The translations under genes and the position numbers were made by a program. Under the pieces are notes generated by a model. It did not search any database and was not told where the DNA came from. It saw only the letters and a list, made by a program, of their open reading frames with translations. This document shows positions 39,329 to 39,546 of a stretch of 39,546 bases of DNA, in pieces (the first letter of the stretch is position 1; every line of letters begins with the position of its first letter). The stretch comes from an uncultured Mycoplasmatota bacterium (GTDB taxonomy: Bacteria; Bacillota_I; Bacilli_A; RF39; UBA660): contig URWD01000007.1 in NCBI GenBank assembly GCA_900551525.1, positions 1 to 39,546 of the forward strand, written 5' to 3'.

Positions 39329-39546
39329 TTATTTTATTCTTATTGGGTCAGACTTAGTGCCGGAACCTGAATCGTAAGTTACAAAAGATTCAAGATAGAA
39401 TGATGGTCGCACTGCATACTCATTAGTTACATAATAGAAAATAGTTTCTCCACTTGATACATAATTTTCATCAACATAACCATCTGAATTAACACGATAT
39501 GAACTAGTAGAATAACTATCATTACGTGTGATTGTCCATTCGTTAA
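39329..39546 (-). CDS. C-terminal fragment of a further surface protein of the same family (runs off the right edge)
   Basis: The last 72 codons are visible, ending IRIK with a TAA at 39329-39331. They read NEWTITRND..., then YAVRPSFYLESFVTYDSGSG and TKSDPIRIK. This is the same terminal module (WTIxR ... VRPxFYL ... Y.SGSGT..DP) as in the genes at 10832-12394 and 38476-39318. Base composition is slightly less AT-rich than its neighbour. GGAGG for the next gene overlaps its stop, so it is upstream in the same operon. Confidence 0.75.
   Translation of the reverse strand, partial: NEWTITRNDSYSTSSYRVNSDGYVDENYVSSGETIFYYVTNEYAVRPSFYLESFVTYDSGSGTKSDPIRIK

Noticed and set aside
1..39546. Genetic code 4 (UGA = Trp), as in Mycoplasma
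   Set aside because: Several genes end in TGA within ATGA overlaps (8346, 9583, 18646, 19323) and Trp is written TGG in all recognised proteins.
1..39546. tRNA or rRNA genes
   Set aside because: I saw no cloverleaf with a T-loop GTTCRA signature in the intergenic stretches; these are short and filled by promoters, terminators and the repeats described.

Overview
This window comes from a very AT-rich Gram-positive-type (Firmicutes/Bacilli) chromosome. Evidence includes strong GGAGG-type ribosome binding sites, consensus TTGACA/TATAAT promoters, a CIRCE/HrcA heat-shock operon, and the Bacilli-type gene set (ylbL/ylbJ, comEA/comEC, a ComGA-like ATPase, YnbB, pyruvate phosphate dikinase, queA/ruvB). 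UGA is a stop codon here (several genes overlap as ATGA), so this is not a genetic-code-4 Mycoplasma. An uncultivated gut Bacilli lineage (RF39/Erysipelotrichales-like) is my inference, not something proved by the sequence.

Layout. 1-6614: a minus-strand heat-shock operon hrcA-grpE-dnaK-tldD-tldE-dnaJ; the TldD/TldE peptidase pair sits between dnaK and dnaJ. 6641-10522: a lone hypothetical gene, a YnbB-like PLP enzyme plus SDR pair, a Panacea-type toxin-antitoxin pair and a DUF4176 gene. 10523-13351: the most unusual part. It holds a membrane-anchored surface protein whose last ~75 codons and 3' flank are abruptly GC-rich and look like a diversity-generating-retroelement (DGR) variable region. 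Next to it is a complete type III toxin-antitoxin locus: promoter, five 49-nt pseudoknot repeats, terminator, ToxN-like toxin. 13393-17494: ppdK and a frameshifted AlbA_2/wHTH regulator. 17612-24340: an operon of a HAD nucleotidase, ruvB, folD, glyA, thyA, folA, tmk and queA, i.e. a one-carbon/dTMP module inserted between ruvB and queA. 24491-29970: a GspE/ComGA-like ATPase, a pilin, ruvA, obgE, a frameshifted CdiA-type tRNase fragment with a tiny promoter-terminator transcript at its 3' end, and trmB. 29999-35856: phosphodiester glycosidase, miaA, a YhcG-type nuclease, comEC, comEA. 36028-39546: ylbL and ylbJ (divergent), then a pilin-like cluster that runs off the right edge.

How the parts connect. 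DNA uptake is well represented: traffic ATPase, several prepilin-like proteins, ComEA and ComEC. Three proteins (10832-12394, 38476-39318, and the partial gene at 39329-39546) share the same C-terminal, probably lectin-like, surface domain on a membrane-anchored or pilin-like stalk. Of these, only the first shows the hypervariable signature. Small defence or conflict genes (PanA pair, ToxN/ToxI, YhcG, CdiA-type tRNase, AlbA_2 regulator) are scattered singly between housekeeping operons rather than forming one island. I found no tRNA or rRNA genes, CRISPR arrays, transposases or reverse transcriptase genes.
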